From Paenibacillus dokdonensis (lineage in GTDB: Bacteria; Bacillota; Bacilli; Paenibacillales; Paenibacillaceae), in NCBI RefSeq assembly GCF_004916975.1, contig NZ_STGQ01000001.1, forward strand, positions 2,093,929-2,157,928: a DNA stretch of 64,000 nucleotides, in the 5' to 3' direction. A program made the translations under genes and the position numbers. The notes beneath the pieces are model-generated. The model ran no database searches. It worked only from the letters and a program-made list of their open reading frames with translations, and was not told where the DNA came from. Below are positions 6,753 to 15,907 of the stretch, one piece after another (within the stretch, counting starts at the first letter, position 1; each line of letters opens with the position of its first letter).

Positions 6753-8552
6753 ATGTCGAAAATTTTAACCCGAGCAGAAGTGGATACAGAATTAACGTGG
6801 AATTTGAATGATATTTTTGAAACAAAAGAAGCGTGGGAAGCAGAATTAAACGCAGTTCAGCAGGACATCTCTTCTGTTACAACGTATCAAGGAAGACTCA
6901 GTGAAGGAGCAGATACGCTGCTGGCATGTCTTCTTGCACAGGAAGATCTTCAAGGAAGAGTTAACCGGGTAGGAGCCTACGCTTATCTGCATCAATCCGG
7001 AGACAGCATTAGTCCTGAAAATCAGATGAATGCTGCGAAAGCGCGCGATCTTTCTTCAATAGTGAGTTCAGCTCTTTCCTTTATCAAATCCGAAATTATC
7101 GCGCTTCCAGACGGAATGATTGACCAGTACATAAAAGAACAGCCTAAACTTCAGGTGTTCGAACGCAGTCTCGGATTGCTTATGCAAACTAAACCGCACA
7201 GACTGTCGGCAGAGACGGAACAGGTGCTTGCTTCCTTGGGTGAAGTTTTAGGGGCGCCTTACCGCATCTATGAGCGCAGCAAGCTGGCAGATATGACATT
7301 CCCATCCACAGAAAACGGCCAAGGGGAAGAGGTGCCGGTTTCTTTTGCACTTTATGAGAATAAGTACGTTGAATCTCCGGATACAGATCTGCGCCGTAAT
7401 TCGTTTAAAGCTTTCAGCGAGACATTGTACAATTACCGCAATACCTTTGCTGAGGCCTACGGTACCGAAGTGAAGCGCCAAGTCATTGAATCGCGTCTTC
7501 GCGGATATGACTCCGTTACCGATATGCTTTTGACGCCGCAGCAGGTCACAACGGAAATGTACAACAACATTTTGGATATTCTTCAAGAAGAGCTTGCGCC
7601 TCATATGCGAAAATATGCCGCACTCAAAAAACGCGTGCTTAATTTAGACGAGATAACGTTTGCGGATCTGAAAGCACCGCTGGATCCTGATTTCAGTCCT
7701 GACATTTCTTTTCAGGAGGCAGGTGATCTGATCAAGGAAGCCTTAACCATTCTTGGTCCTGAATATGGGGAAATTGTATCGGATGCCTTTAAAAATCGTT
7801 GGGTGGATTACGCGGATAATGCAGGGAAGAGAACAGGTGCGTTCTGCATGTCGATCCCTGGAGTTCATTCCTATATTTTGATCAGTTGGGCTGATAGCAT
7901 GAGAGGTGCCTTTACACTCGCTCATGAAGTAGGACATGCGGGCCATCTGATGCTTGCAAGCAAATATCAGCGTTTGACCAACTCCAGACCTTCGCTGTAT
8001 TTCATCGAAGCACCTTCAACGATGAACGAACTTTTGCTGGCTGATCATTTGCTGGCAAGGTCAAACGATCCGAGAATGCGTCGTTGGGTTATTTCGCAGT
8101 TGCTTGGCACCTATTTCCACAACTATGTAACTCATCTGCTTGAAGGAGAGCTTCAGCGCCAGGTCTACGATCTTGCAATGAACAACGTACCGATTACTGC
8201 GGTGAAATTATGTGAATTGAAAGGAAATATCCTATCTTCCTTCTGGGGAGAGGATGTGGTAATCGATGAGGATGCCAAGTTAACCTGGATGCGTCAACCG
8301 CATTATTATATGAGTTTGTATCCTTATACTTATGCTGCGGGGCTTACCGCTTCCACGGCTGTAGCCAAGCTCATAAGAGAGGAAGGACAGCCTGCCGTAG
8401 TTCGTTGGCTCGAAGTATTAAAAGCCGGTGGATCTATGAGTCCCCTCGAACTGATGAAACAGGCAGGCGTGGACATGTCTCAACCTGATCCAATCCGCAG
8501 CGCAGCGGCTTATGTGGGTTCACTTATTGATGAGCTGGAGAGCCTGTATTAA
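6753..8552 (+). CDS. pepF: Oligoendopeptidase F
   Basis: Cytosolic zinc metallopeptidase of the M3B family that cleaves short peptides. The zinc site is the HEVGH motif at His391-Glu392-His395 (TLAHEVGHAGHL), with the third ligand expected in the downstream STMNELLLADH segment. N-terminal residues 1-200 are the helical PepF domain. Length (599) is normal. The start is fixed by GGGAGAGG nine bases upstream. Monocistronic, bounded by terminators at 6568 and 8567. Confidence 0.95.
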   Translation: MSKILTRAEVDTELTWNLNDIFETKEAWEAELNAVQQDISSVTTYQGRLSEGADTLLACLLAQEDLQGRVNRVGAYAYLHQSGDSISPENQMNAAKARDLSSIVSSALSFIKSEIIALPDGMIDQYIKEQPKLQVFERSLGLLMQTKPHRLSAETEQVLASLGEVLGAPYRIYERSKLADMTFPSTENGQGEEVPVSFALYENKYVESPDTDLRRNSFKAFSETLYNYRNTFAEAYGTEVKRQVIESRLRGYDSVTDMLLTPQQVTTEMYNNILDILQEELAPHMRKYAALKKRVLNLDEITFADLKAPLDPDFSPDISFQEAGDLIKEALTILGPEYGEIVSDAFKNRWVDYADNAGKRTGAFCMSIPGVHSYILISWADSMRGAFTLAHEVGHAGHLMLASKYQRLTNSRPSLYFIEAPSTMNELLLADHLLARSNDPRMRRWVISQLLGTYFHNYVTHLLEGELQRQVYDLAMNNVPITAVKLCELKGNILSSFWGEDVVIDEDAKLTWMRQPHYYMSLYPYTYAAGLTASTAVAKLIREEGQPAVVRWLEVLKAGGSMSPLELMKQAGVDMSQPDPIRSAAAYVGSLIDELESLY

Positions 8553-8566
8553 AATTATGATTGCCC

Positions 8567-8600
8567 AAAAATCCCACTTCTATATTGTAGTGGGATTTTT
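8567..8600 (+). terminator. Strong terminator after pepF
   Basis: Perfect 12-bp stem AAAAATCCCACT (8567-8578) / AGTGGGATTTTT (8589-8600). Confidence 0.9.
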
Positions 8601-8662
8601 GTTTCGCAAACTGCTGCGTAGGGCTCTATGTTTTTGGGCAAATGCAGTATTCATCTATGTTT

Positions 8663-8691
8663 TTGACAAGTCAATCAATTTAGAGTAATAT
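8663..8691 (+). promoter_or_regulatory. Sigma-A promoter of the TCS-SEDS operon
   Basis: TTGACA at 8663-8668 and TAATAT at 8686-8691 with an exact 17-bp spacer. Predicted transcription start is near 8698, giving a leader of about 135 bases before the response regulator. Confidence 0.75.
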
Positions 8692-8769
8692 CCACATGTG
8701 ATCGTTACCATCATAATGTGAACAGTCGCAGTATGAAGGTGCAAGTACGAATAAGGATCTAAAGCACAA

Positions 8770-8801
8770 GACTCTCTCTTAACAGGGAGAGCCTTTTTTT
8801 T
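8770..8801 (+). terminator. Leader terminator or attenuator
   Basis: Nine-position stem (8770-8778 with 8785-8793, one mismatch and one G-T pair) followed by eight T. It lies between the promoter and the response regulator start, so it must be read through or switched for the operon to be expressed. Alternatively it ends a short RNA of about 105 bases. I could not match the leader to a known riboswitch class. Confidence 0.6.
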
Positions 8802-8833
8802 GCATTTTACTTGCCAGGAATCCGGTTATAGGG

Positions 8834-9547
8834 GTGGGAATATTGGGAACGGAACATCGTAATCATGTACTTATTGTTGAAGATGACGACAATATTAGAC
8901 GTTTTATATCAATCAATTTAACTACAAACGGGTTCGTGGTCAGTGAGGCTGCGTTTGCAGATGAAGCGTTGCAGAGCTTCACAACGAATCGGCCTGACGT
9001 TGTTGTTCTGGACATTATGCTTCCGGATGCTAACGGATTTGAAGTCTGCCGGAAGATACGGGAACGGGATCCTGCGGTCATCATTGTCTTCTTAACAGCA
9101 CGTGGACAAGATCTGGACAAAATCAAGGGCCTTGAACTCGGCGGCGACGATTATATAGTCAAACCCTTTAATCCGTTAGAGCTGGTAGCACGAATTAATG
9201 CAATATTACGCCGAACAGAAATCGCTTTAAAACCGCCAAAAAGCGTACTTCAAGCCGGACCCATTCGTATGGATCTGAATTCGAATAAGGTGTTCAAAAA
9301 TGACGTTTATATCGAACTAACACCGAAGGAATTCCAAATGATCAGGGCTTTCCTGGAGCATCCAGACACAGCACTTTCCAGGAATGAATTAATGAATCTC
9401 GTATGGGGAGAGGATTATATTGGAGATCCTAAAACGGTAGATGTTCATGTGCGGAAGCTGAGAGAAAAGATCGAAGATAATTGTTCCAAGCCTCATTGGA
9501 TTGAAACGGTATGGGGACTAGGATATCGCTTCAGGAAGGACGATTGA
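8834..9547 (+). CDS. OmpR/PhoB-family response regulator
   Basis: DNA-binding half of a two-component system. Receiver domain at about residues 10-125 with acidic pair Asp17/Asp18, phospho-acceptor Asp60 (VVVLDIMLPDANGFEVC), the FLTARG switch Thr and the DDYIVKPF Lys. Winged-helix domain at about 140-235 (ELTPKEFQMIRAFLEHP, TVDVHVRKLREKIED, GLGYRF). The start is ambiguous: GTG at 8834 or TTG at 8843, with AGGGGTGG immediately upstream. The sensor kinase gene follows after four bases. Located upstream of a lipoprotein and two SEDS genes, so an envelope-stress role is inferred. Confidence 0.92.
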   Translation: MGILGTEHRNHVLIVEDDDNIRRFISINLTTNGFVVSEAAFADEALQSFTTNRPDVVVLDIMLPDANGFEVCRKIRERDPAVIIVFLTARGQDLDKIKGLELGGDDYIVKPFNPLELVARINAILRRTEIALKPPKSVLQAGPIRMDLNSNKVFKNDVYIELTPKEFQMIRAFLEHPDTALSRNELMNLVWGEDYIGDPKTVDVHVRKLREKIEDNCSKPHWIETVWGLGYRFRKDD

Positions 9548-9551
9548 ATTA

Positions 9552-10934
9552 ATGGGTATCCAGAAAAGATTAGTCGGAAGTTATCTTGTGGTCATTTGCC
9601 TCACGGTGCTCATCCTTGAGATCTTTCTTGTTTTTTCCCTGAGATATTATTATTTTCACAATATAGAGCGAATTCTGATGAATCAAGCGGAGTTATCCGC
9701 TTCTTTTTTTCAGCAATATTTTGCAGATGAGGATCTGGAGAAACAATCGGAACGATTACTGAAAGGGTTTGCCAACAATTCCGATGCACAAGTGCAGATT
9801 ATTGATCCATCGGGTCGACTATTACAGGACTCTACCGGACTTCCGGGTAACAATATCATGATGAAATTTGTTGATGTGCAAGAAGCTGTTAAAGGTCTTC
9901 CTGGCGTTTGGAAAGGAGAGGACCCTGCAACCCAAGAAGCCATATTAGCGGTGTCGTATCCTTTAAAAGCTAATGATACTATCGTTGGAGGAGTCCGATT
10001 TATCACTTCGTTAACCGAAACAATAAGTACGGTTAATCAAATCACAGTCTTACTGATCTGTGTCGGAATGCTTGTTATTGCGATCGTTACCATTCTTGGA
10101 CTCGTACTATCAAGGACCATTACAAGATCCATTAAAGACCTTAAACAGGCAGCCGACCAGATGACTGAAGGAAACTTCAGTATTAGAGTGCATAAGCGCT
10201 ACCGTGATGAGCTCGGTACCTTGGCAGACACGTTAAATATGATGGCAAGTCGAATAACGAAGAGCGAACAGCTTAAAAATGATTTTATTTCTTCAGTGTC
10301 GCATGAACTGCGTACGCCACTAACGTCGATTAAAGGATGGATCATCACTTTGAAATCGAATGGGGTGGACAACAAACCTTTGCTTCATGATGGATTGGAT
10401 ATTATTGAATCAGAAAGTGACCGGTTAACCCGTATGGTGGATGAACTGTTAGATTTCTCTAAATTGGACAATGGAAGAATTACCATTCACTTTGAACCTG
10501 TGGATCTAACGGAACTAATACAGCGTATTGTCAGACAACTGGCCCCAAGAGCTGCTCGCCAAGGGATATCACTCGAAATACAAACAGGCGAAGCCCTTCC
10601 TACCATTCAAGCAGACGAGAATCGGTTGAAGCAAGTACTGATTAATCTCATTGATAATTCAATCAAATTCACGTCTCCCTCTGGGCGAATCCTGGTTCAT
10701 GCTTATACGGCTCCACGCAAAGTCGTTATTATCGTTGAGGACACAGGATCAGGAATTACAGATGAGGATTTAAATAATGTACTGCAAAAGTTCTACAAAG
10801 GGGATCAACATGCTTCAGGCAGTGGTTTGGGTCTAGCCATATCTGAGCAGATCATTAAGCTGCATCATGGAGAACTGCGAATAACCAGTACGGTGGGCAA
10901 GGGAACGATCGTCCAAATTGAACTGCCGGTATAA
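9552..10934 (+). CDS. Membrane sensor histidine kinase
   Basis: Partner of the preceding response regulator. Transmembrane segments at about residues 8-29 and 160-182 bracket an extracytoplasmic sensor domain of about 130 residues. A HAMP linker follows (about 183-240), then the phospho-acceptor His251 in SVSHELRTPLTSIKGW. The ATPase domain has an N box (QVLINLIDNSIKFT), G1 (EDTGSGI) and G2 (GSGLGLAISEQ). Length 460. The ribosome binding site is GGAAGGA inside the end of the regulator gene. The signal is unknown; the neighbouring SEDS genes suggest cell-wall status. Confidence 0.93.
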   Translation: MGIQKRLVGSYLVVICLTVLILEIFLVFSLRYYYFHNIERILMNQAELSASFFQQYFADEDLEKQSERLLKGFANNSDAQVQIIDPSGRLLQDSTGLPGNNIMMKFVDVQEAVKGLPGVWKGEDPATQEAILAVSYPLKANDTIVGGVRFITSLTETISTVNQITVLLICVGMLVIAIVTILGLVLSRTITRSIKDLKQAADQMTEGNFSIRVHKRYRDELGTLADTLNMMASRITKSEQLKNDFISSVSHELRTPLTSIKGWIITLKSNGVDNKPLLHDGLDIIESESDRLTRMVDELLDFSKLDNGRITIHFEPVDLTELIQRIVRQLAPRAARQGISLEIQTGEALPTIQADENRLKQVLINLIDNSIKFTSPSGRILVHAYTAPRKVVIIVEDTGSGITDEDLNNVLQKFYKGDQHASGSGLGLAISEQIIKLHHGELRITSTVGKGTIVQIELPV

Positions 10935-11027
10935 GGGAATCTCAAATTTAACTATTTCATAACCACTTTATTCCCTTTCACAGATAGAATACTAAATAAG
11001 CTGATAAGCGAGGAGTCGATGATCCTA

Positions 11028-11561
11028 ATGCCGAGCAAGTTCATTAGAATAGGTGCCATGTTGACAACGTTATGGTTGCTCGGAGGATGCGGGGTTCCAG
11101 CAACACCACTAGATACGATAAAACCTCCTTTATCAAAAGCAAACATGCAGCGATATAAGACAAGCCAAGAGTTGATCAAATTATTACCTGAGAAAGCGCA
11201 ATTGTTAGCACCAATACAGGGACAAGAGGGGCAAGATATTTCTTTCGGAGATATGGACGGAGACGGTATCGACGAAGCTGTCGTTGTATATGAAGACAAT
11301 GAAAACATAGGTAATACTCTAAAAGCCGCGCTGTTTAAGCAGCAAAATGAGACCTGGCAAAAGATCTCGGAAGTCAATGGATTTGGTTACGGTCTGGAGT
11401 ATGCCGGAATTTTTGATATTGATCATGATGGAAATAACGAACTTGCGTTAGGCTGGTCGTTGGGTGACGCAGGAAAAGGACTAGATGTCTACAGGTTGAG
11501 TGAGGATAAGTTAAAGCTGTTATCCAAAAAGGCTTTTCACGAAGAATTGAATCTTGAGTAA
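11028..11561 (+). CDS. Lipoprotein with FG-GAP/VCBS-like repeats
   Basis: Exported lipoprotein with lipobox LGGC and modified Cys21, after a short basic N-terminus and hydrophobic core. The mature part carries two calcium-loop-like repeats, DMDGDGIDEAVVVYEDN and DIDHDGNNELALGWSLG, as in FG-GAP/VCBS beta-propeller blades. An in-frame ATG at 11019 lies only 3 bases from AGGAG (11011-11015); the ATG at 11028 gives better spacing. It sits between the sensor kinase and the two SEDS genes and could be an extracellular accessory or ligand-sensing component, which is an inference. Confidence 0.75.
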   Translation: MPSKFIRIGAMLTTLWLLGGCGVPATPLDTIKPPLSKANMQRYKTSQELIKLLPEKAQLLAPIQGQEGQDISFGDMDGDGIDEAVVVYEDNENIGNTLKAALFKQQNETWQKISEVNGFGYGLEYAGIFDIDHDGNNELALGWSLGDAGKGLDVYRLSEDKLKLLSKKAFHEELNLE

Positions 11562-11607
11562 TTTGTCCCAAGGATAGTCTTTGTCGTTGATGGAGGTGTT
11601 CTATGAT

Positions 11608-12738
11608 TTGAACAGTAAAATAAGAGGACGCCCTGATTATGTACTTCTATTTTTAACGGTGCTGCTTGTTGGTTTTGGATTAATGATGATATTTAGCGCA
11701 AGCTATCCGGTTGCCATATTAAAACATAATAGTCCGTGGCACTACGTCGTGAAACAAGGCGTATTTGCGCTCATCGGATTATTTGTGATGTTCATTTTTA
11801 TGGGTATTCCTTTTTCACGGTGGAAAAAGGCTTCGCCAATTCTGCTGCTGTTCTCATTGCTCGCACTAATGCTTGTATTAATAGGGGGCGCGAACATCAA
11901 CGGTGCTAGAAGATGGTTTGTGTTGAGCGGTTTTAATTTGCAGCCGGCAGAGTTCACCAAGTTATCCATTATCGTATATTTATCAGCAATCATTAGTAAA
12001 AAAGGGGATCAAATCCGGAATTTTCGTAGAGGCTTACTACCCATTTTGGTCATGATAGGCATCATTCTGTTGCTTGTCATGAAACAACCCGATTTCGGCA
12101 CGGTGTTAATCCTGTTCTTTATTGCAATAACGATTCTTTTAGTCGGCGGTGTTGATCTCCGTCACCTTATCATCCTGTTCTTGGCGCTCGTTCCTGTTTT
12201 GATTTACCTGGCCATGAGTAAGAGCTATCGTCTCCAGCGAATCACTTCTTTTCTACATCCACTTGATCATCCGGATGACTCGGGATATCAGCTTATTCAG
12301 TCGCTTTATGCGTTAGGGAATGGAGGTCTTCGCGGGACTGGAATCGGTCATAGTGTGCAAAAGATCTTTTATTTGCCTGAAGCCTACACCGATTTTATCT
12401 TTGCTGTGGTTGGCGAGGAACTGGGGTTTATTGGCACGTCAATGCTCATCATCGTATTTTTTCTTTTTATCTGGCGGGGTTTTATTGCTGCAATCAGGAG
12501 TAATGATCCATTTGGCCTAATGCTGGGCATGGGAATCGTTATGATGATATGTATTCAAATGATGTTGAATATTGGTGCTGTAATCGGCAGCCTGCCCATT
12601 ACAGGGGTACCTCTTCCTTTTATCAGCTATGGAGGATCTTCGCTCATTTTGTGTTTGGCATGTACAGGTATTCTAATTAGCATTTCTCGAGACAACTATA
12701 GAAGACGTAAAGAAAACGACAGAAATTCAACAAAATAG
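11608..12738 (+). CDS. SEDS peptidoglycan polymerase, FtsW/RodA/SpoVE family (first)
   Basis: Polytopic membrane protein with about ten transmembrane segments, of the family that polymerises lipid II with a partner class B PBP. Hallmarks: GANINGARRWF in the first large loop region, LQPAEFTKLSIIVYLS, MKQPDFGTVLILF, the loop LPEAYTDFIFAVVGEELGF containing the catalytic Asp, and the signature GVPLPFISYGGSS. The start is set by GGAGGTG (11592-11598) nine bases before TTG 11608; an earlier in-frame TTG at 11581 lacks a site. No PBP gene is adjacent. The second SEDS gene follows after 10 bases. Confidence 0.92.
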   Translation: MNSKIRGRPDYVLLFLTVLLVGFGLMMIFSASYPVAILKHNSPWHYVVKQGVFALIGLFVMFIFMGIPFSRWKKASPILLLFSLLALMLVLIGGANINGARRWFVLSGFNLQPAEFTKLSIIVYLSAIISKKGDQIRNFRRGLLPILVMIGIILLLVMKQPDFGTVLILFFIAITILLVGGVDLRHLIILFLALVPVLIYLAMSKSYRLQRITSFLHPLDHPDDSGYQLIQSLYALGNGGLRGTGIGHSVQKIFYLPEAYTDFIFAVVGEELGFIGTSMLIIVFFLFIWRGFIAAIRSNDPFGLMLGMGIVMMICIQMMLNIGAVIGSLPITGVPLPFISYGGSSLILCLACTGILISISRDNYRRRKENDRNSTK

Positions 12739-12748
12739 AGGTTGTCAT

Positions 12749-13885
12749 ATGTTTATCACCAGCAAACTTGCAAAACTTGATAAATTAACGCTTTTTCTTA
12801 TATTGTGTCTTGTTGCCATTGGAACCGTAGCCATTTATGGGGCAACAACAGATACACATTTAGATGGCCTTCACATTAGCTATTTATATCTATTCGGTGC
12901 ATTCTGCATTCCGATGTTATTTCTCGCATTGCTGGATTACAAAATTCTATTGGGCAGGTTGTCCTACCTTTTCTATGGGATCGGCATAGCGATGCTTGTT
13001 GTGGTCAAATTGTTCGGAGAACACATTAACGGTGCATCCCGTTGGTTAAGTATTGGGGGCTTTCAGCTTCAACCTTCTGAGCTGGCTAAAATATTCACAG
13101 TGCTACTGATTGCTCATGTATTGGGTAAGCGGGAGGGAATGAAGCTCCGTCTTTTTCAAGATTTAGTTCCGATTTGCATCATTTTCTTGATTCCTTTCAT
13201 CTTAATCATGGATCAGCCCGATCTAGGCACTTCTCTCGTTTTCGTTGGCATATTAATTAGTATGCTGTGGATTGGTAACATCCGTTCAATATATATGATT
13301 CTTTTCCTTGGTTTATTGATCACTACGATCGGCACAATATTGTGGTTATATTATGCCAACTTCGAATTGTTATCTAAAATTGTAGAGCCACACCAAATGT
13401 CAAGAATTCAGACCTTTCTGGACCCAACCAGCGATCCCGATAAATCATGGCATGTTAAAAACGCAATGACGGCGATTGGTTCGGGAGGATTGACAGGAAG
13501 CGACGGAATCTATTTACGTAAAGGATTTATTCCTTATGCGTATTCTGATTCGATATACGTGGTCATTGGCGAGGAATATGGTTTTATAGGTTCTTCCGTG
13601 CTGCTGCTGTTTTATCTACTGCTCGTGTATCGAATGGTGCATATTGCCATGGAAAGTAGGGAACGTGCAGGATCATATTTGGTTATCGGGTTTATCGCAA
13701 TGATCATTTTTCAAGTTTCCGTTAATATCGGAATGCATATCGGCTTGCTTCCCTTGACGGGCATATCCTTGCCTTTCATAAGTTATGGCGGCAGCTCGCT
13801 TCTTAGCAATATGATTGCGATCGGCCTCGTGCTCAGTGTGAAAATTCATAAAGATGAAATCTCGATAGAACCATCTGTGAAATAG
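12749..13885 (+). CDS. SEDS peptidoglycan polymerase, FtsW/RodA/SpoVE family (second)
   Basis: Second SEDS protein, diverged from the first but with the same landmarks: NGASRWLSIGGFQLQPSELA, MDQPDLGTSLVFVG, IPYAYSDSIYVVIGEEYGF with the catalytic Asp, and GISLPFISYGGSS. About ten membrane segments; 378 residues. Ribosome binding site AGAGGTTG just upstream. Tandem SEDS genes without a PBP, behind a two-component system and lipoprotein, suggest an inducible alternative elongation or sporulation-type machinery; this is inference. Confidence 0.92.
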   Translation: MFITSKLAKLDKLTLFLILCLVAIGTVAIYGATTDTHLDGLHISYLYLFGAFCIPMLFLALLDYKILLGRLSYLFYGIGIAMLVVVKLFGEHINGASRWLSIGGFQLQPSELAKIFTVLLIAHVLGKREGMKLRLFQDLVPICIIFLIPFILIMDQPDLGTSLVFVGILISMLWIGNIRSIYMILFLGLLITTIGTILWLYYANFELLSKIVEPHQMSRIQTFLDPTSDPDKSWHVKNAMTAIGSGGLTGSDGIYLRKGFIPYAYSDSIYVVIGEEYGFIGSSVLLLFYLLLVYRMVHIAMESRERAGSYLVIGFIAMIIFQVSVNIGMHIGLLPLTGISLPFISYGGSSLLSNMIAIGLVLSVKIHKDEISIEPSVK

Positions 13886-13927
13886 AAGGCAGATGATGTT
13901 AATAGGATCACGAAGGAGTATCTCGAA

Positions 13928-14017
13928 ATGGTTAAACGGGAAGAACTAAAGAATCAACTATTAAACTGTGATAAAAGTTTCAACGTTAATGGACAGGACC
14001 ATGTAGACATGCTTTAA
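13928..14017 (+). CDS. Possible 29-residue peptide
   Basis: Short ORF (MVKREELKNQLLNCDKSFN...) with a good GAAGGAG at 13912-13918, ten bases upstream, and a terminator directly after. It starts 43 bases after the second SEDS gene and would share its transcript. Hydrophilic, with no signal peptide. It may be a real small protein or the residue of a longer one; the ribosome binding site is the only positive evidence. Confidence 0.35.
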   Translation: MVKREELKNQLLNCDKSFNVNGQDHVDML

Positions 14018-14025
14018 TTGCCTTT

Positions 14026-14067
14026 ACCGCTGCATTTCCCATGAAGGAAAATACAGCGGTTTTTTTG
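14026..14067 (+). terminator. Terminator of the TCS-SEDS operon
   Basis: ACCGCTG (14026-14032) / CAGCGGT (14054-14060) with an inner ATTT.CC/GG.AAAT extension, followed by seven T. Confidence 0.85.
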
Positions 14068-14190
14068 TGTTTTGAGGTTCTTTTTTTGCATCTTTACATC
14101 AATTGTACATACTTGTCTGCATGTATTGGTTATTGCTCGAATAAGTTTAGAAAGTAGAACAGGACAGACAGTAGGGTGGAGATGCAGCAG

Positions 14191-15747
14191 ATGGGAATGA
14201 ATAAACAAAGCTTTATTCGCGGGACGTTTATTTTGACCGTATCGTCATTTTTTACAAAAGGGCTTGGATTTGTTAACGGAATATTGCTGGCACGCTTTTT
14301 GGGAGCAGAAGGCGTAGGGCTGCTTATGATTGCTCATCCGCTGCTTCCGTTGTTTATTACGATGACGGAACTTGGGCTGCCTGTTGCGATTTCGAAGCTG
14401 GTATCGGAGGCAGAGGTTAAACGGGATGAAGCACGAGTAAAACGTATTCTCGCCGTATCCTTAACGGTCACAGGAAGCTTAAGTGTTGTATTAACCTTGG
14501 CGGCTCTATTCGGCTCCAAGTGGATCGCCTCGATTGTTTTAGCCGATCAGCGGGCGTATTATGCAATGGTCGCCATTACGCCAATCATTCCTATTATCGC
14601 GATGTCGGCTGTACTGAAGGGGTACTTTCGGGGTAGACAGAACATGAACCCCCTCGCCTTATCTGACATCATTGAAAATTTGGCACAAATCCTCGTCATC
14701 ATCGGAGTTGTCAAAGTGCTGCTTCCGTACGGTATCGCCTACGCTGCGGCAGGGGCGATGGGTGCTGCAGTTATTGGTGAAGGCGTTGGTTTAATCTATT
14801 TGTTTGCCGTATTCAAATGGGACAATCGGGGGAAAGTCAAGGAAACCCCGCCCATTGCGCCAAGCGCTTCGCTTAAAGGAGATCGCACGCTGAGAGATTT
14901 GCTGCGCATCGGCTTGCCGATGACAGGCAGCGGATTTATCCATTCCATCTATCATGCATTTCTCCCGCTTCTGATTACGAAGAGCTTGGTGCTGTTCGGT
15001 GTCGGCGTGGAGGTGGCGACCAAGCAATTCGGTCTGCTGGCCGGTTATGCCATTCCGCTGCTGTTCCTCCCCAGCTTCTTTACCCAATCGCTGTCGACAG
15101 CGTTAATTCCGGCGATCAGCGAGGCAAGTGTGGACAACAATACTAAGCTCATGCACAGCCGCATGGACATGGCCATGCGTACCGCGCTTATTGTCGGTGT
15201 GCCCTGTACTATCATCTTATATCTATGGGCAGTACCGTTAGCGACCTTAATCTATCATGCGCCAGAAGCTGGCGTGCTGCTCAAGCTGCTTGCACCTTTA
15301 TTTTTCCTCCATTATTTTGAGGCGCCGCTGCAAGCGATTCTGCTGGGCTTGGGCAAAGCGTCAACCGTCATGTGGAATCATGTGATGACGAATATTTTTG
15401 AAGTGAGTCTGATTTATGTGCTCGGTTCTAACCTTGGAATCGAGGGAGTTGCGATGGGATTTGGGCTTGGCATCCTGCTGCTGACCCTGCTGAATTTTTA
15501 TTCCGTCGCTACTACAATCGGCTTTTATTTTGACCTCCGTATTATCGTCAAAGCGGGAGCGGGAGGCATTGTCATGACGGTTACAAGTCTGGCAGCTCAC
15601 CGTTTTCTGGAACGCATGGAATTGGGGCAGACGATTGCGTTATTCGGAGCGCTGTTTATTTCGTTGGTCGTCTATGCTGCAACATTGCAATTAACCCGCG
15701 CTTTGCGAAGCGGACCGAAAACGCCGACAATTACGCCGGTTTCTTGA
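14191..15747 (+). CDS. spoVB: SpoVB/MurJ-like polysaccharide flippase
   Basis: Multidrug/oligosaccharidyl-lipid/polysaccharide (MOP) family membrane protein with about 14 transmembrane segments. The N-terminus SFFTKGLGFVNGILLARFLG, followed by GAEGVGLLMIAHPLLPLFIT, matches stage V sporulation protein B, which is thought to flip or support lipid-linked cortex precursors. Length 518 fits SpoVB. GTG at 14176 is in frame, but GGGTGGAG (14174-14181) places the start at ATG 14191. Paenibacilli carry several paralogues, so the exact orthology is uncertain. Confidence 0.8.
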   Translation: MGMNKQSFIRGTFILTVSSFFTKGLGFVNGILLARFLGAEGVGLLMIAHPLLPLFITMTELGLPVAISKLVSEAEVKRDEARVKRILAVSLTVTGSLSVVLTLAALFGSKWIASIVLADQRAYYAMVAITPIIPIIAMSAVLKGYFRGRQNMNPLALSDIIENLAQILVIIGVVKVLLPYGIAYAAAGAMGAAVIGEGVGLIYLFAVFKWDNRGKVKETPPIAPSASLKGDRTLRDLLRIGLPMTGSGFIHSIYHAFLPLLITKSLVLFGVGVEVATKQFGLLAGYAIPLLFLPSFFTQSLSTALIPAISEASVDNNTKLMHSRMDMAMRTALIVGVPCTIILYLWAVPLATLIYHAPEAGVLLKLLAPLFFLHYFEAPLQAILLGLGKASTVMWNHVMTNIFEVSLIYVLGSNLGIEGVAMGFGLGILLLTLLNFYSVATTIGFYFDLRIIVKAGAGGIVMTVTSLAAHRFLERMELGQTIALFGALFISLVVYAATLQLTRALRSGPKTPTITPVS

Positions 15748-15797
15748 ATGGGAATGTATGGATTGGTATTGAAGCAGAGAGCGCTACTGAAATAAAT

Positions 15798-15834
15798 AAG
15801 AAGATCCGGTACCACGTAGGCATCGGATCTTCTT
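15798..15834 (+). terminator. Hairpin downstream of spoVB
   Basis: Perfect 11-bp inverted repeat AAGAAGATCCG (15798-15808) / CGGATCTTCTT (15824-15834). It has only a weak T tract, so it may be a terminator remnant or a stabilising stem. Confidence 0.5.
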
Positions 15835-15869
15835 GGTTGGTCATAGTAATAAGATCATATAAGCTAACG

Positions 15870-15896
15870 AATCCGCGAAATTCGCGGATTTTTTGT
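15870..15896 (+). terminator. Bidirectional terminator
   Basis: AATCCGCGAA (15870-15879) / TTCGCGGATT (15881-15890) with a following T run. It sits between the convergent spoVB-like and HxlR genes. Confidence 0.75.
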
Positions 15897-15907
15897 GTGC
15901 ATATTTA

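Noticed and set aside
7248..7604. Minus-strand frame inside pepF
   Set aside because: Shadow of a well-conserved M3 peptidase; no start signals.
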